NCBI RefSeq assembly: GCF_007565055.1
Contig: NC_044568.1
Location: 36,917,156 to 36,981,155 of the forward strand
DNA: 64,000 nt
Reading direction: 5' to 3'
Source: Rhinopithecus roxellana
Taxonomy: Eukaryota; Chordata; Mammalia; Primates; Cercopithecidae
Part shown: positions 1-12,180 of the stretch, in pieces
Numbering within the stretch: the stretch's first letter is position 1
Layout of the letters: every line of letters starts with the position of its first letter
Notes under the pieces: model-generated
Told to the model about the DNA's origin: nothing
Databases searched by the model: none
Seen by the model: only the letters and a program-made list of their open reading frames with translations
Program-made: the position numbers and the translations under genes

Positions 1-360
1 GGGGAAAAAAGTATTGTAAGAGGACAGCGAAATTTTAGAGATGCTTTAAACTGAGAGTCAGTCATTATATTTAATCTTGAGTTAGCATGGTTATTAAAAG
101 GACAATGGTTGAGTTGTGAGCAGCAGAAACTGTATAAAATTATAAACAACACTGAAATCAACTGTAAAAAACATACATGCATGCAATTTGGTCATAGCTT
201 CAGGATTTATGCTTAATCTACTTCTTCTGAAGTTCTCTCACCCAGGACAGCTACAAATTCAGGGGTTTCCACAATCCATATGCAATTTCAATAATTCACT
301 AAAATGACTCACAGAACTTAGAAAAGTGTTAGCGATTATTGTTTTATCAGAAGTCTAAAG
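1..360. other. Unassigned sequence with an LTR-like stretch
   Basis: No gene is visible. From about 185 to 345 the complement resembles the unassigned LTR family also seen at 955-1280 and 20590-21140: the shared part reads as 'gttctgtgag' followed by a run of matching words. The rest of this left edge is unrecognised. Confidence 0.35.
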
Positions 361-3030
361 TCAAGGTGCCAGTACCTCCAGTGTCTGCTGAAGGCACACT
401 TCCTGGTTTACAGACAAACAATTTCTTGTTTTATCCTCACATGGTGGAAAGAGAGCTTGCTAGCTCTCGGGTCTCTTTTTATAATCCCATTCATGAGAAC
501 TCCATTCTTATTCCCTAAACACCCCACCTCCAAATGCCATCATATTGGGATCAGGGTTTCAACATATGAATTTTAGGAAAAAACAATTTAGTCCATTGTC
601 TTCTGCTTCCAGCCTCACAAAATTCATATTCTTCTCACATGCAAAATCTATTTCATTCCAAAAGCCCCCAGAGTCTTAGCTTATCCCACCATAAACTCTG
701 AAGTCTAAGTGAAAATCTCCTTTAAATATCTAAATCAGGTACGACTGAGACTAGAAGTACACTTTATCCTGATGCAAAATTCCTTTCCAGCTGTGAATCT
801 GTATGTTTGGGGGTTGGGGGGAAGGGGGAAATCCTGTCTTTTCTATTCTTTCAGTCAATACAACAATCATTAACACATAAGAAGAATTCTGTGATGAAAT
901 GTAGGGATTGAAGTGTTCTCCCCACCACCAAGTGAGCAATCAGTTCTGTAGCAGATATTGACTGGGTGCTCTTCAATTCAATTCTGCCACTATCTACCTG
1001 GAGATAGTGTCAGATCCTGCAGGTCTGGGGCTCAGAACCCAAAATACCCCCACCAAAAACCAGGGCCTTCTGACTGACCAGCTTCAAGTTGGGGTTCTCA
1101 CAATCCCCTCTTTGAGTTTTATTAATTTACTGGAGCAGGTCACAGAACTCAGGGAAACACATTTACTCATTTACTACTTTATTGTAAAGAATATTTCAAA
1201 GGATACAGATAAAGAGATGCATAGGGCAAGGCATATGAGAAAGGGTATGGAGCTTCCATCCTCTCCCAGGGCATATGACTCTCCAGGACATCACTTTGGA
1301 GTCTCTAAGAATTTTAGGAGTTGTATGCCAGGAAAGAGTGTTGAAGATGAATTGTATATTTCACAGTATCAACTGTAAAACCAAACAACTATGTGCTTCC
1401 TCATACAATGGTGGGATAGGCATAGGACAGACATTTCCATTTCAAAAGGGAAAAATAAGGAAGAAAGAAGATGTAATGGGTACCAACAAGTCCCAAATCT
1501 AGAAGATGGTAAGGCTTGGGAATAATCCCCTTTGGTTCCATTCTCAGCTCTTCAGGACTACTGGAGAAGGTGGTTCTGATTCCACCTTCCATACTCACTG
1601 GAGAAGTGGCCTCATGCCCACGGCTCAGCTTGGTAGGGGTCCTGTTTCCCATGTTCTGTCAGGCAGTGCTTGAGCCCCACGGTTTTGGTTAGCACCAACC
1701 TCCTGACTTTAGGCAGAGATTATCTAGCCTGCTGAAAGCAAAGCAATTTCACCCTCCCTGCTATTGAAACCCAAAAGGCAGACCAGATAATTTCTGAATT
1801 GTCCTCAAGGTTATTCTTCCATTGCTTTGCAGAATAGAACATGTCCACAGTTGAACAGCTCTATGGTCCTGCTCTATAAATCCAGGAAGTACAACAACCT
1901 CAAAAATCTTCCTTGATTTTTCCCAGTCTCCTTCCCCTTTAGTTCAAACTAGCAGTTTTCCTGCTGGGATAGTGGATAATCTAAGTCCATAATTCACATC
2001 CACATTAAACTCCTTATCAAACTGTTGCTTGGTCACAGACTTGGTGTTCTCTTCTGAACACATTTTCTGACTTTTGCCAATACGGACAGGCTAAGAAATG
2101 TCTAAATTGTTAAGTTCTGTTTTCTTTTGCTTAATAATTTCAACTTCAAATCATTTCTCTCTCCTTGCATTTTACCCTAATCAGCCAGGAGGAACTGAGC
2201 TGCTCCAAAAACTCTTTGCTTAGAAAGTTCTTAAGATAAATATGCAATTTTTCTGCTGGCAAGTTCTACCTGCCACAGCACTAGAACACAAATGCAATTC
2301 AGACAAGTTATGTGCCACATTATAACAAGGATCATCTTTCCTTCATTGTCTAATAGCATGTTCCTCATTTCTGTCTGAAACCTCATCAGAATGGCTTTCA
2401 CTGTCCACATTTCTACCAGCATTCTGTGCATGACTATTTCTGTATTCTCTACAAACACAGAAGTTTTTCCTACAGATCTCTCTTCCCTTTCTGAGCCCTT
2501 TCCAGAATTGCTTTTAAAATTCCCTTCATGACAGTTTCAGCTTCTTCTATCATTTATTTCAAAACTCTTCCAGTCTCTAGTCCCATCCATTCCTAGTCTC
2601 AAAGCCACTTCCACATTTTTAGGTATTTGTTGCAGTAGCACCCCACGGCCCAGTAGCAATTTCTGTCTTAGTCAGTTTGAGCTGCTATAACAAAGTGCCA
2701 TAGACTGGATAACTTAAACAGCATTCATCTATTTCTCACAATTCTGGAGGCTGTAAAGTCCAAGAACTTCAAGATCAAGGTGCTAGTAGAACTAGTTTCT
2801 GGTGTGGGCCCACTTCCTGATTTGCAGACAGCCAGCTTCTCATTCTATTCTCACATGGCAGAAAGCTAGCTATCTCTCTGTCCTCTACTTAGAAAACTGC
2901 TAATCCCATTTATGAGGGTCCCATCCTCATGACCAAATTAGAACCCAAAAGCTCCATGTCCAAATACTGCTGCATTAGAATTAGGGTTGCAACTTATAAA
3001 TTTTTGGTGATATTGGTGCTATGAAATATC
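361..3030 (-). mobile_element. MaLR (MLT1-type) provirus, nested and degraded
   Basis: A minus-strand ERVL-MaLR element. The block 361-600 matches the complement of an MLT1 LTR: 'cacatggtgg', 'ataatcccat', then 'caacatatgaatttt'. The block 2664-3030 is a second LTR of the same family, starting 'tgtcttagtc' and 'gctgctataacaaagt'. Between them, 601-950 and about 1500-2663 follow the antisense internal region of MaLR elements, ending in 'gccacttccacatttt' just before the LTR, as expected. The orientation makes 2664-3030 the 5' LTR and 361-600 the 3' LTR. The internal region is broken by another LTR at 955-1280 and perhaps up to 1500. MaLR internals are mostly non-coding; the short frames here are not genes. 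The subfamily assignment (MLT1 rather than MST) is tentative. Confidence 0.75.
955..1280 (-). mobile_element. LTR fragment, unassigned ERV family, nested in the MaLR provirus
   Basis: The complement matches 20590-21140 piece by piece and in the same order: a 'gtttccctgagttctgtga' block, then a 'cagtcagaag' block, then 'aggtagatagtg.cagaattgaattgaa'. It sits between two parts of the MaLR internal region, so it inserted later. I do not know the family name. The sequence from 1280 to 1500 may continue it. Confidence 0.6.
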
Positions 3031-3099
3031 TCTATTCACAAAAGGCACAGGACATCAAATGTATAAGGATTATTTCCCTATACTAATCAATTTTGCAAC

Positions 3100-3170
3100 A
3101 GTAGCTGGTGTCCTATAACTTAGTTCAATTCTGAAAATATCTACCTGGAAATTATGAAAATGAAATATTT
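3100..3170 (-). mobile_element. Short fragment of the same unassigned LTR family
   Basis: The complement reads 'ccaggtagata', then 'tcagaattgaa', then 'aggacacc', which is the order found at 21060-21125. It is only the extreme end of the element and lies just outside the 5' LTR of the MaLR provirus. Confidence 0.5.
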
Positions 3171-4288
3171 CAAATTAAATTGAAATATAAAATTTTGGCT
3201 CTGAAACTATAGAGCCTATAATTTTTCTAACAAATCATACTTCCAACATTGTTAGCCTGGAATTTATTTATACAACTTTGCATTCTCTGTAAACCAGCTG
3301 GAAGGAGAACAAATATAATGCATGTTGGAGTGACTTATCCCATGCTGAACTGAATGTGATTTGTCCTCAAAAGAAATGCAAAAGGCAACAAATATCGAAA
3401 AGAGACAAATGACATCTTTACTTAATTTATCTTTTGATAAACAAAAATCAAGCTAAAACATATGTGATGTTATATCTCAAATCCCATGTTTACTTTTTAA
3501 AAATTATTTGTAATTATTACATATTGTTGTCTATTCTGCTTTCTTATTTAAGTTTTTCCAACATATTGATCAAAGGGGAGTCAAAATTCAATCAGGAATT
3601 CTCCGTGGGGAAAACAAATTGTATTTTTGTACAGATACATTATCTGGATGAAATTCTTAATGTAATATATTATTTCTCTGAAATTTAAGTGCAGACTTTA
3701 AAATTCCATATTGGAGTTCCATTAACCTGTCAATTAATATAATAATTAACTCATTAGCTTAATGGTACTATAATTATCTATTAGCTGTGATTGTACTATA
3801 ATTCTTTCAAAGTCAATGCATAATGGTTTTATCTGTGCTCCCTATAAGTAATTTTCTTCCTATGCCCTTTTTACCCTGTAGGTTATGAGTACAACACAGA
3901 AAATTCCAATGACTCATTATCTAATCCCTCCCACACCTAGGATAGTCAGTTTTCTACAGCTAGGCTACCTCTAATAAGACAACGCAAGAAAATGTGAAAG
4001 AAGAATCCTCAAAGTGGTTTTCTATCTGATTATATATTTTTCCTGGCCTGGAATGGAACTCCACACTTTTGTCTTGGGGGTTCTCAGCTTCCCAGATGAT
4101 GTTGCTATGCAGTTTAAACAGCAGTGTCATGAATAAAATATGATGGGTTAATAGGCTTCTGTCAACTTTCTGAATGTATCTCTCACCCGCTTTTTTGATG
4201 TACTAAGCATGTTTACTTGACTGGTTTGGCAATCTAATACTAGTTTTTGGACAATAAAAAAATACTAAAGATTGATTCACCACATTTT
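3171..4288. other. AT-rich sequence, nothing recognised
   Basis: This stretch has no open frame longer than 84 codons and no repeat family that I recognise. The 84-codon frame at 3434-3688 shows no domain and has the composition of AT-rich non-coding DNA. Confidence 0.5.
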
Positions 4289-4289
4289 C

Positions 4290-4885
4290 TCCTTTTATTT
4301 TTAGTTGCCATGTAAGGATTGTACATAGTTATGAAATATGGAATGATATTTTGATACATGCAGACAACGTGTAATGATCAAATTGGGATAACTAGCATGT
4401 CCATCACCTCAAACATTTATAACTTTGTGCTGTGAACATTCAAAATCCTTTCTTCTAGCTTTTCAAAAATGTACACTCAATTATTGTTAACCATATTCAC
4501 CCAAAAGTGCTACAAAACACTAGAAATACTTCTTCCCATGTAACTGTAATTGTGTATCCATTAACCAATCTCTTGCACTCTTCCCCAATCCCCAACCTTT
4601 TCCAATCTCCCATAATCACAATTCTACTTTCTACTTACATGAGCTCAGTTTCTTTTAGCTCTCACATAAGAGTGAGAACACGTGATATTTATCTTTCTGT
4701 GCCTGACTTATTCCATTTAATATAATATCCTCCAGGCTCATCCATGTTGTTGAGAATGACAGAATTTCATTCTTTTACAGATGAATAATATCCATTCTGT
4801 ATACACATATATCATTTTCATTCATCTGTTGATATACACTTAGTTTATTCCATATCCTGGCTAATGTGAATAGAGTGGTTCAGCA
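4290..4885 (-). mobile_element. LINE-1 3' end (L1MA-type)
   Basis: The plus strand reads as antisense L1 3' UTR followed by the last part of ORF2. Landmarks are 'gtgtaatgatcaaat', 'tccatcacctcaaacattta', 'aattattgttaac' and 'gagtgagaacacgtg', then 'gatgaataatatccattctgta'. The element is strongly 5' truncated and has no intact frame. The 3' UTR wording points to an old mammalian L1 of the L1MA group. Confidence 0.8.
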
Positions 4886-4984
4886 CATTTTAACATAAAG
4901 AGAGGCTTCACATAGGTACTTGAACCATCAGCAAAGGGTCCAGCCTGCTGTCTCTTAAGAAGCAGTGCAGACATTCCCAGTAAC

Positions 4985-5170
4985 TATTTATTGAGTGAGT
5001 TTAAATGCTTACTGCTAAATATTTATCTTGTTTAACCCTCTGATCTCACAGCAACTTTTCAATTTAGGTATGATTATTTATTTCAATATTACAGATGAGA
5101 CTTGGAAAGGTGATACAGTTTTCCCAAAATCATAGAGCTAGTTAGACAGACATCTGGGAAAGAATTATGG
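4985..5170 (-). repeat. MIR (SINE) fragment
   Basis: The order 'ctatttattgagtg', 'ctcacagcaac', 'attacagatgaga', 'catagagctagttag' is that of an antisense MIR core with its flanks. It is old and diverged. Confidence 0.65.
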
Positions 5171-5296
5171 ATTTTAGGTTTCTGTCTATATATCGATATC
5201 TATGTCCAATCAAGTTCACATTGAGGGGAATCAAGTCTGTTTAATTTCAAAGTCCACATTTTTGTTCAAAGATCATCTTCCTTTCCTGTCTCCTCC

Positions 5297-5297
<1 letters not shown>

Positions 5298-5339
<42 letters not shown>
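5298..5339. repeat. (AC)n microsatellite
   Basis: About 21 uninterrupted AC units. Pure dinucleotide runs of this length usually vary in length between individuals. Confidence 0.95.
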
Positions 5340-5340
<1 letters not shown>

Positions 5341-6641
5341 GCATTACTTAAAAGATCAATAATCACAGAGAGACCATTTTTCTTTGTAGTCAAGATGGAA
5401 CCAGCGGCATTAGAAGAATAAATTTATTGCTGACAATTTAGTCATAAATACCTAGTTGGTATAAGGGGCCTTAGACTGGCAAGAAATAGCCAAACTAACT
5501 CTTTTATATTTCACAGACCGAGAGACAAATTTCTACAGTGTTAGGTCCTCAGCAGTAAATGTGCAGATTTCTTTAGCTTTGCCCTGATTTGATGTCTTGG
5601 TTTTAAGAATAAGAGAATATTAGCTAATTAATTCAGTTGGCTGGATACCAGTGAGTGTATCATCTTCATATCTGGCCACTGTAACAGGCTACATTATTAA
5701 AGACCTAAGGAGATGCACCTGAAATTGAGATGACTCAGAGCAGACCAGTAGAGATCATATTTACAGGACAAATTTAGAATGCCTTGATTTATCTAAGCTT
5801 CCTCCGCTTCCAGATACAATTTATTATATCAGATTGTCTTGGTGAAGAGTACTCTGGTAGACCTCACTCTTAGTTCCACACAAGAGGAAACTCAAATGCA
5901 AAAAACCTAAATAGCATATTTTTAATCATTCTGAGAAACAAAAGTAAACAGTATCTCTGCTGGACAGAGCTAGTGAGTTCTTCCAGGGATGAAATGGTGA
6001 CATTCTTACTACCATCAGTGCTCATGACCCCAGGCCTTAGCAGTTGTGACAACACGGATGGGTCCCAGCTGCAAGGGTGCCTTCAAATTGCATTGGAGAT
6101 ATAGCTTCTACATTTAGCATTGACAGTGATCTTTTTTTTTAAAGTCATTGTGAATAATCAGAACATAAATGAGAAACAAGTTAGCCAAAAGGAATGGTGT
6201 GTGTATAGCAGGAAAGTATACAGCTGAGACTCTGACTGTAAAACGCAAAACATGCTAAGGATTTTAGAAAAGTTACCAAGCTGCTCTTTCTCTCAGTATT
6301 CTCACCTTTCTATCATTAAATACATAGGACACTAGTGAAGATGATAAAATCTCGGCCACTGGGCTGTGTGTTTTATAAACTAGTGCTCTAAAGATAGTAG
6401 CTATATTACTAATATTACAATAATATGTCTTATAGCCTTGAGATAAACTAGAGAAAGGCTAGAATTCCCTAGAATGGAGGGAGCCATAAAACACCAACCT
6501 GTGAATATAATTGAGTTGTCATTATTTACTCCAATTTAGGTAAGCTAAGATCTACCGTTAAATAAATTGGCCTGTTTCTGCTAAAATAAGAGTTTAATCT
6601 ATTAGGTTTTCCTAGATGGTATGTCTCCAATGTCTTCTTGC

Positions 6642-6670
6642 TGTTGTTGTTGTTGTTGTTGTTGTTGTTA
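6642..6670. repeat. (TTG)n microsatellite
   Basis: About nine TTG units without interruption. Confidence 0.9.
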
Positions 6671-7854
6671 TGCTTAATCAGGTCTGTATTCTGGGTCCTC
6701 TAATGTGAGTGAACATTTCTAGTGACTCAAACAAGGTATCTCTGTGTCAGTTAGAAACCATTATGGTCTAACAGCAGTTAAGTGTAGGTTTTTTAATGAA
6801 GCGAAACTGTTTCTCCTGTTCCTTAAGTGCCAAGTAAAATGGCTATTGGCTAAACTCAAGTTAATGAAGTAGTACCCACGTGATTACGTATGTGCTAAGG
6901 AAATCGGTATGTCGGTGAAAAACAGAAATGCTGTGAAATCCTACAGAATGCCATTGATAAGATAGGTTGAATGGATTTCTTCCTTGGAATCAAGTTTCCT
7001 GTAAAGCACGAGGTCATAGTGCTCACGTGGCCTAACAGCCTGTAAAGATAAGTTTGTGGTAGAAACTTGTATTAGAAAAATGCTGTGGGAAGCTTATCTT
7101 CTGCAAACCACAGGTGAATACAAATTTTTGATCATCTGTTACAGGGTCATTTGAAAGGAAAAAAAAAATGAGACATCAAGAAGCAGTTAAGTCAACACCA
7201 AAGCAAATTTCTGCAGTTGCCCTTGGATAAAAACACAAACTGTTGTGCTAACTCTTCCAAAAATGGTTATATTCAGTATTTATCAGTGACCTCTGGGTAT
7301 GCCGATGAGCTAATAGCAATTTCCTTCAGAAAACACTTCACACTTGCAAGTCTAAGTGATGTCAGAGAAGCAATACAGATATATCATAAAAAGCTATCAT
7401 CCTATCAGTTGAAATTACCTCTTCAGGAGAGAAAAAGTACTCAAATGCAATGTTTCATCTCTGAACTCTCTCTTTTTCCTCATTAAGAAATAGAAGATCA
7501 AACAAAATATCTGCTTTTTAGGGGGTTGATTCTATATGTGTTCCTGTGTGTCTGTGTAAATAGAAGTTGTAGCATTTATCAAATCTAAATTTAAGGCAAA
7601 AATTAAACAATTCCCTCTTCTCCATAGCCTTTTACAACCTCCTATTACTAATTAGAACAGTCAAACACCTTTCCTTATATGCTGGACCATCTCGATCTGC
7701 TGTCTGGAATTTAAAATTATGTTCCCAGCTTCTAGGAGTGCTAAGTGAAGATGTCTGTCAGTTGCCAGCACTCGCTGGAGGGTCGACCTAGTTTAAAGAA
7801 AAAAATTTTGTCCATATTTATGCCTCCTTTCAGAGGCAGGCTGCATCAAAAGGC

Positions 7855-8245
7855 TGTAATAGTCCATTTTCATACCACTATAAAGAACTGCCTGAGGCTG
7901 CGTAATATATATATATATATATAAAGGAAAGAGGTTGAGTGACTCACAGTTCAGCATGGCTGGGGAGGCCTCAGGAAACTTACAATCGTGGTGGAATGTG
8001 AAGGGGAAGCGGGACACCTTCCTCACAAGGCGGCAGGAAGAAAAACTTCAGAGCCAAGCGGGAAGAGCCCCATATGAAACTATCAGATCTCGCGAGAACT
8101 TGCTCACTATCACGAGAACAGCATGGCGAAAACTGCCCCTATAATCCAATTACTCTCCACCTGGTCTCTCCGTTGACACATGGGGATTATGGAGATTATG
8201 AGGATTACAATTCAAGATGAGATTTTGGGTGGGGACACCATATTA
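7855..8245 (-). mobile_element. Solo MaLR LTR (THE1/MSTA type)
   Basis: The plus strand is the complement of a THE1/MSTA LTR nearly end to end. It shows 'tagtccattttcat', 'ggctggggaggcctca', 'tatcagatctcgcgagaact', 'tatcacgagaacagcatgg' and 'caattcaagatgagattt', then 'ggtggggacac'. No internal region is attached, so it is a solo LTR. An (AT)n run at 7904-7923 has grown near the 3' end of the LTR. A small deletion near the other end removed part of the usual terminal bases. Confidence 0.88.
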
Positions 8246-10507
8246 ACAACCAATCAAAATGTGGGTATAAAAAGCACTTCCTCATCCCAACTCTGAGGAA
8301 ACATCCCAGCTCCAGACTTCCCTATGAGTTTGGTCTATGTTGGAGATGCATTGCAGCCCAGCAGCTTTGACCTGATCTGGCTTTTGCACTTTCCTTTCCA
8401 CAGTCGTTAATCTTCAAAACACTTCTTAGTAAATATCCTGGGTGCTAATCTCCATCTTGTAGGCTGTCTCCTGGGAAAACTACGTGAATCTGCAACACCT
8501 TCTTTGCACTTTCACAGAATTTTATGGTATTTATATTTCTATCAAAATAATCCACTGCATTTTTATAATGATTTATGTTTTCCTATATGTTGACTAGTTT
8601 AATTTTCCTAAAGGGCCTGTGAAGTATGACTATTCTTCTCATATGCCAAATGAAACACAGAGGTTGAGAGCTTGTACACTGGCAGAATTCAAACCGAATG
8701 TAGTATTATTCTGTGCACAATGAAATCACTCATATCCCACAATATTTGACCTTCTGCACGTCCATTTCTCCCCTTAGGAAAAAGACCACACTTTTTTCAT
8801 TTTTGTTTACCCACTGCTGTGTTCAGTACCTGACCAAGATTAGGTTTCTCTCTTTCTGAATTTTGGGAACTTGGGAAAGTTAATAACCTTGTTCATTGAA
8901 AGTATGAAAATTAAATTTTATTAAGATTAAAAAACTACCTCAAGGTTACATACTGGGTAATTTATGAAGTGGTTGTTCGAAACCAGTTCTATCAACTACA
9001 GAGATGGAAGAGAGAAAAAAAGGTCAGAAAAAAAAATAAAGAAATAAAAATAAATGAGGGGAGAAATAATTTATAAAATATATATGTTTGAAAATATATC
9101 AAACCAATCTCTAAATCTTCAAACAAAAGAAAATCTTAAATCTTTAGTTGATCATAAGCTTCAAGGAATCTTCATCACTTCAATTCTTTACCTCTTTTTG
9201 CTGAAGATGTCCATCTGTCTGGAAAATATGTTTCTTCCCGGATTTCAAGATACAGTGTTGTGGTTGCCACTGATTGATTAAAGACACCAGAATCCAATTT
9301 GCAGGAGAGTTCTTACTTCCTCATTAAGTCCACATCACCATTAAATGCTCACTGTCAAGAATTCTTATCAGGCTTTTAGAGCTTTTCTGCACTGCCTGTG
9401 AGGTACTCACAATGTTGGAGATTAACAATAAAGGCACTTTTATGTCTACAGGAGTAGTTATGGCCAACAGTAGAAATGCACTTTCCGGGATAATTAAGAC
9501 AATTATCCATGAGATCAATTCTAGGTAACATAAAGGTCATTCCCATTGCAGGTTTTCCCAGTGAGGTACCCTACACACTCCAAGTGGGGATAAGGGATCT
9601 AATGGAAAGATTATATATCAGACCTGAAGTATCATTTATGCAGCCTTCACAGAGATAATAAAAGTTTGTCATTCATTGGAGATGTTTAGTTTGTGAGTAC
9701 TGCTACTCTCTCTGCAGTATTTTCTATTCATGTATTCTTATTCTGCACACAGCCTTTAAAGTGTGCTTACCTCCTCAAGATAATGACTGAAATGACAACT
9801 GAAATTTGAATTGTGCTTAGATTACTCTGAAAGAGGATTTGAGAAAAAGTTACAATTCCCCTCACCAGGTGGTTTCAGCAAACCAAGAATAAGTCTTTCT
9901 AAAGAGAAATACTACATTTGATATTGTGGGTCCTCATATTTAATCCCTAAACACCTCAAAGAATAGTGCTTGAGCATGAACAATTATTGAGAATTCCTTA
10001 ATACTCTTCCAAAAACAACAATCTACAACATCAAGAGAGTCAAACCTATATTATTACATTGAATGGATTACCAGCAAAGAAATTCATTGTTAGTGTGCTT
10101 GGGAAAGGCTCACTGAGCAAGTCAATACATATCAGCAATGTCAAGTTTTATGTACAGTACAGGATTAACAAGTTCATTTTCTTATTAAGCAAGCATATAT
10201 TATGAGCCTTCAAAATAATAGAAGCTATGCTAAGCTTCAATAATTCACAAATGGTAAGAAAGAAACTCATTCCCTGCGTATACTCATTCACACACTCATA
10301 TATTAACCATTTTGTTTAGAATGAATTGAGTGACTGCTACTACAGAGGCAGGCACTATTTTGGTGAGCAAGACAAAAAGTATCAGTGGAAACAGAGTTTC
10401 ATCCTAATAAAGGGGGCTATAAATGAAAAATAAATGTATGAAGTAAAAGTATCTTCTCCATAGTGAATGACAATAGTTTTAATAATTATAACAACAATAA
10501 TAATACA
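8246..10507. other. Unassigned sequence, possible MIR at 8560-8730
   Basis: No gene is seen. From 8560 to 8730 the order 'cctaaagggcctgtgaagta', 'gaaacacagaggttgagag', 'ggcagaattcaaac' resembles an antisense MIR. The rest, including an A-rich patch near 9015-9060, is not recognised. Confidence 0.45.
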
Positions 10508-11148
10508 TAGTTGGCTCTCTGTATCCGTCGGCTTCATATCCACAGATTCAACCAATAGTGAATCAAAAATATTTTTAAAATAATGGATGATGGCTGGGTG
10601 TGGTGACTCACGCCTGTAATCCCGCCACTTTGGGACGCTGAGGTGGGTGGATAACCTGAGGTCAGGAGTTCAAAACTAGCCTGGCCAACACGGTGAAACC
10701 CTGTCTCCACTAAAAATAAAAAATTAGCCAGGCGTGGTGGTGAGCACCTGTAATCCCAGCTACTGGGGAGGCTGAGGCAGGAGAATCGCTTGAACCCAGG
10801 AGGTGGATGTTGCAGTCCACTGCACTCCAGCCTGGGCAACAAGAGTGAGACACCATCTAAAAAAATAAATTAATTAATTAAAATAATAATAATAATAATG
10901 GATGGTTGCATCTGTACTGAACATTTACACACTTTTTTCTTATTGCTAGTCTCTAAACGTAGACTATAACAATTATTTACATTGTTTTAGGTATTATAAG
11001 TACTATATAAATGATTTAAAGTTTACAGGAGGTATACATGGATTATATGCAAATACGATGCCTTGTTATATAAGGGACTTGAGCATTCATGGATTTTGGT
11101 ATCCTCAGGATGTGCTGGAACTAATGCCCCAGAAATACTGAGAGTGAG
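10508..11148. mobile_element. MER2 DNA transposon (Tigger-related), split by an Alu
   Basis: The left part (10508-10591) reads 'ttggctctctgtatcc', 'cacagattcaacc'. The right part (about 10893-11148) reads 'catctgtactgaac', 'gttttaggtattataagta', 'tatataagggacttgagcat' and 'ggattttggtatcc'. Together they give the two ends and the middle of the non-autonomous MER2 element, whose ends are inverted repeats ('ggctctctgtatcc' and the complement of 'ggattttggtatcctca'). It codes for no transposase. The break is filled by an AluS. Confidence 0.75.
10592..10892 (+). mobile_element. AluS inside MER2
   Basis: A sense Alu from 'ggctgggtgtggtgactcac' to an A-rich tail that has turned into TAA and AAT units. 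About 20 bases are missing in the right arm, where 'gttgcag' runs straight into 'tccactgcactcc'. Target duplications 'taatggatg' lie at 10581-10589 and about 10896-10904. The minus-strand frame of 102 codons over this Alu is the usual antisense Alu translation, not a gene. Confidence 0.93.
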
Positions 11149-12180
11149 GATATAATTGTAATTAATATTGAGTATGTATAAGAAATATCATATATATAAT
11201 GTGATAATTACAATGAATTTTTATTATAAATGTTGTGATAAAGGAAACACAAGAGGCTGTGGGACTATAGAAAAGCAAACAAATAAATTGTGACATTTAA
11301 CCTGAGTCTTTAAGTAACACTTTTTCAAAGAAACAAGGAATTATTGCAAGGAGAAATAAATAGCAAGATGAAAGCTAAGAGGTCCAGAAAAACTGGAGAG
11401 TGAGTGGAAGTCCTAGTAGCTCAGTAAGATCTGTCATTGTATCTACTCCTTCACAAACACGTTAACCCCTTGACTTGCTTTCTTTCTATCATACTCATTT
11501 GGTAAATATCCCTACCTAGAATGCACCTCATGACTGCACTAAGCAATGATTTTCCCTGCAGAGAAGCACAAGTGTGATAAATAGTCTTTAATTTTGTGAT
11601 CATAAATGCCAAATGAATGCAATATTGCTCAGCAATCCGACTATACACTTCTACTATTTTCTCTCATCCCACTCTCCTTAATTACTTCACACATTTCCAT
11701 CACTCCTCAAAACTCCTACACCAATCTTCTTATCCTAACTCTCAGCTAACCATTTAAGTCATAATCCACTAATAAAATAGAACCAAAGAGACATTTCCTT
11801 CTATTTGCATCCCATAAACAACCAACATGCTCTGTACTGGAATTTGCCGCCCTCCCTTCTGTTTCTTTGAATGGAAAATCTCTATCAAAAACTTCATCAA
11901 AAGCCAACCCCTCCACCATGCTCTGAGTTTTATATTCTCATGGATTCAAAGAGAATCTCTTCATACCAAGTTGGGTGAAAAGGCACTGAATATTTGCTAA
12001 ATATCAGGAACTGGGCGCTCAGCAGTAGTCCAAATCAACGTATAATGAAAAAAATTAGACAAGTCTAGTTGTGTGTGGGTATTTCTGGGTGTATGTGTGT
12101 TCGTGCAACTGTGTATTGTAATTAGTTTTCTTAATTTCCTGTATATTATGTTTTAATGTCTTAAAATATTTTTCTGGATG
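11149..12180. other. Unassigned AT-rich sequence
   Basis: No gene, RNA gene or repeat family is recognised here. A short pyrimidine-rich patch lies at 11650-11750. Confidence 0.45.

Larger units (their letters stand above)
5171..7853. other. Unassigned sequence with simple repeats
   Basis: Apart from the (AC)n run at 5298-5339 and the (TTG)n run at 6642-6670 I recognise no repeat and no gene. The longest frame, 89 codons at 7217-7486, has no recognisable domain, no splice context and no homology that I know of. Confidence 0.5.

Noticed and set aside
7217..7486. 89-codon frame as a possible small gene
   Set aside because: No recognised domain, no promoter or splice context, and length within chance for AT-rich DNA.
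10534..10842. 102-codon minus-strand frame, and similar frames at 24205-24495, 41330-41656, 42164-42586, 57354-57668 and 58165-58389
   Set aside because: These are translations of Alu elements, with the well-known 'FSCLSLPSSWDYR' or 'SPASASRVAGTTG' wording.
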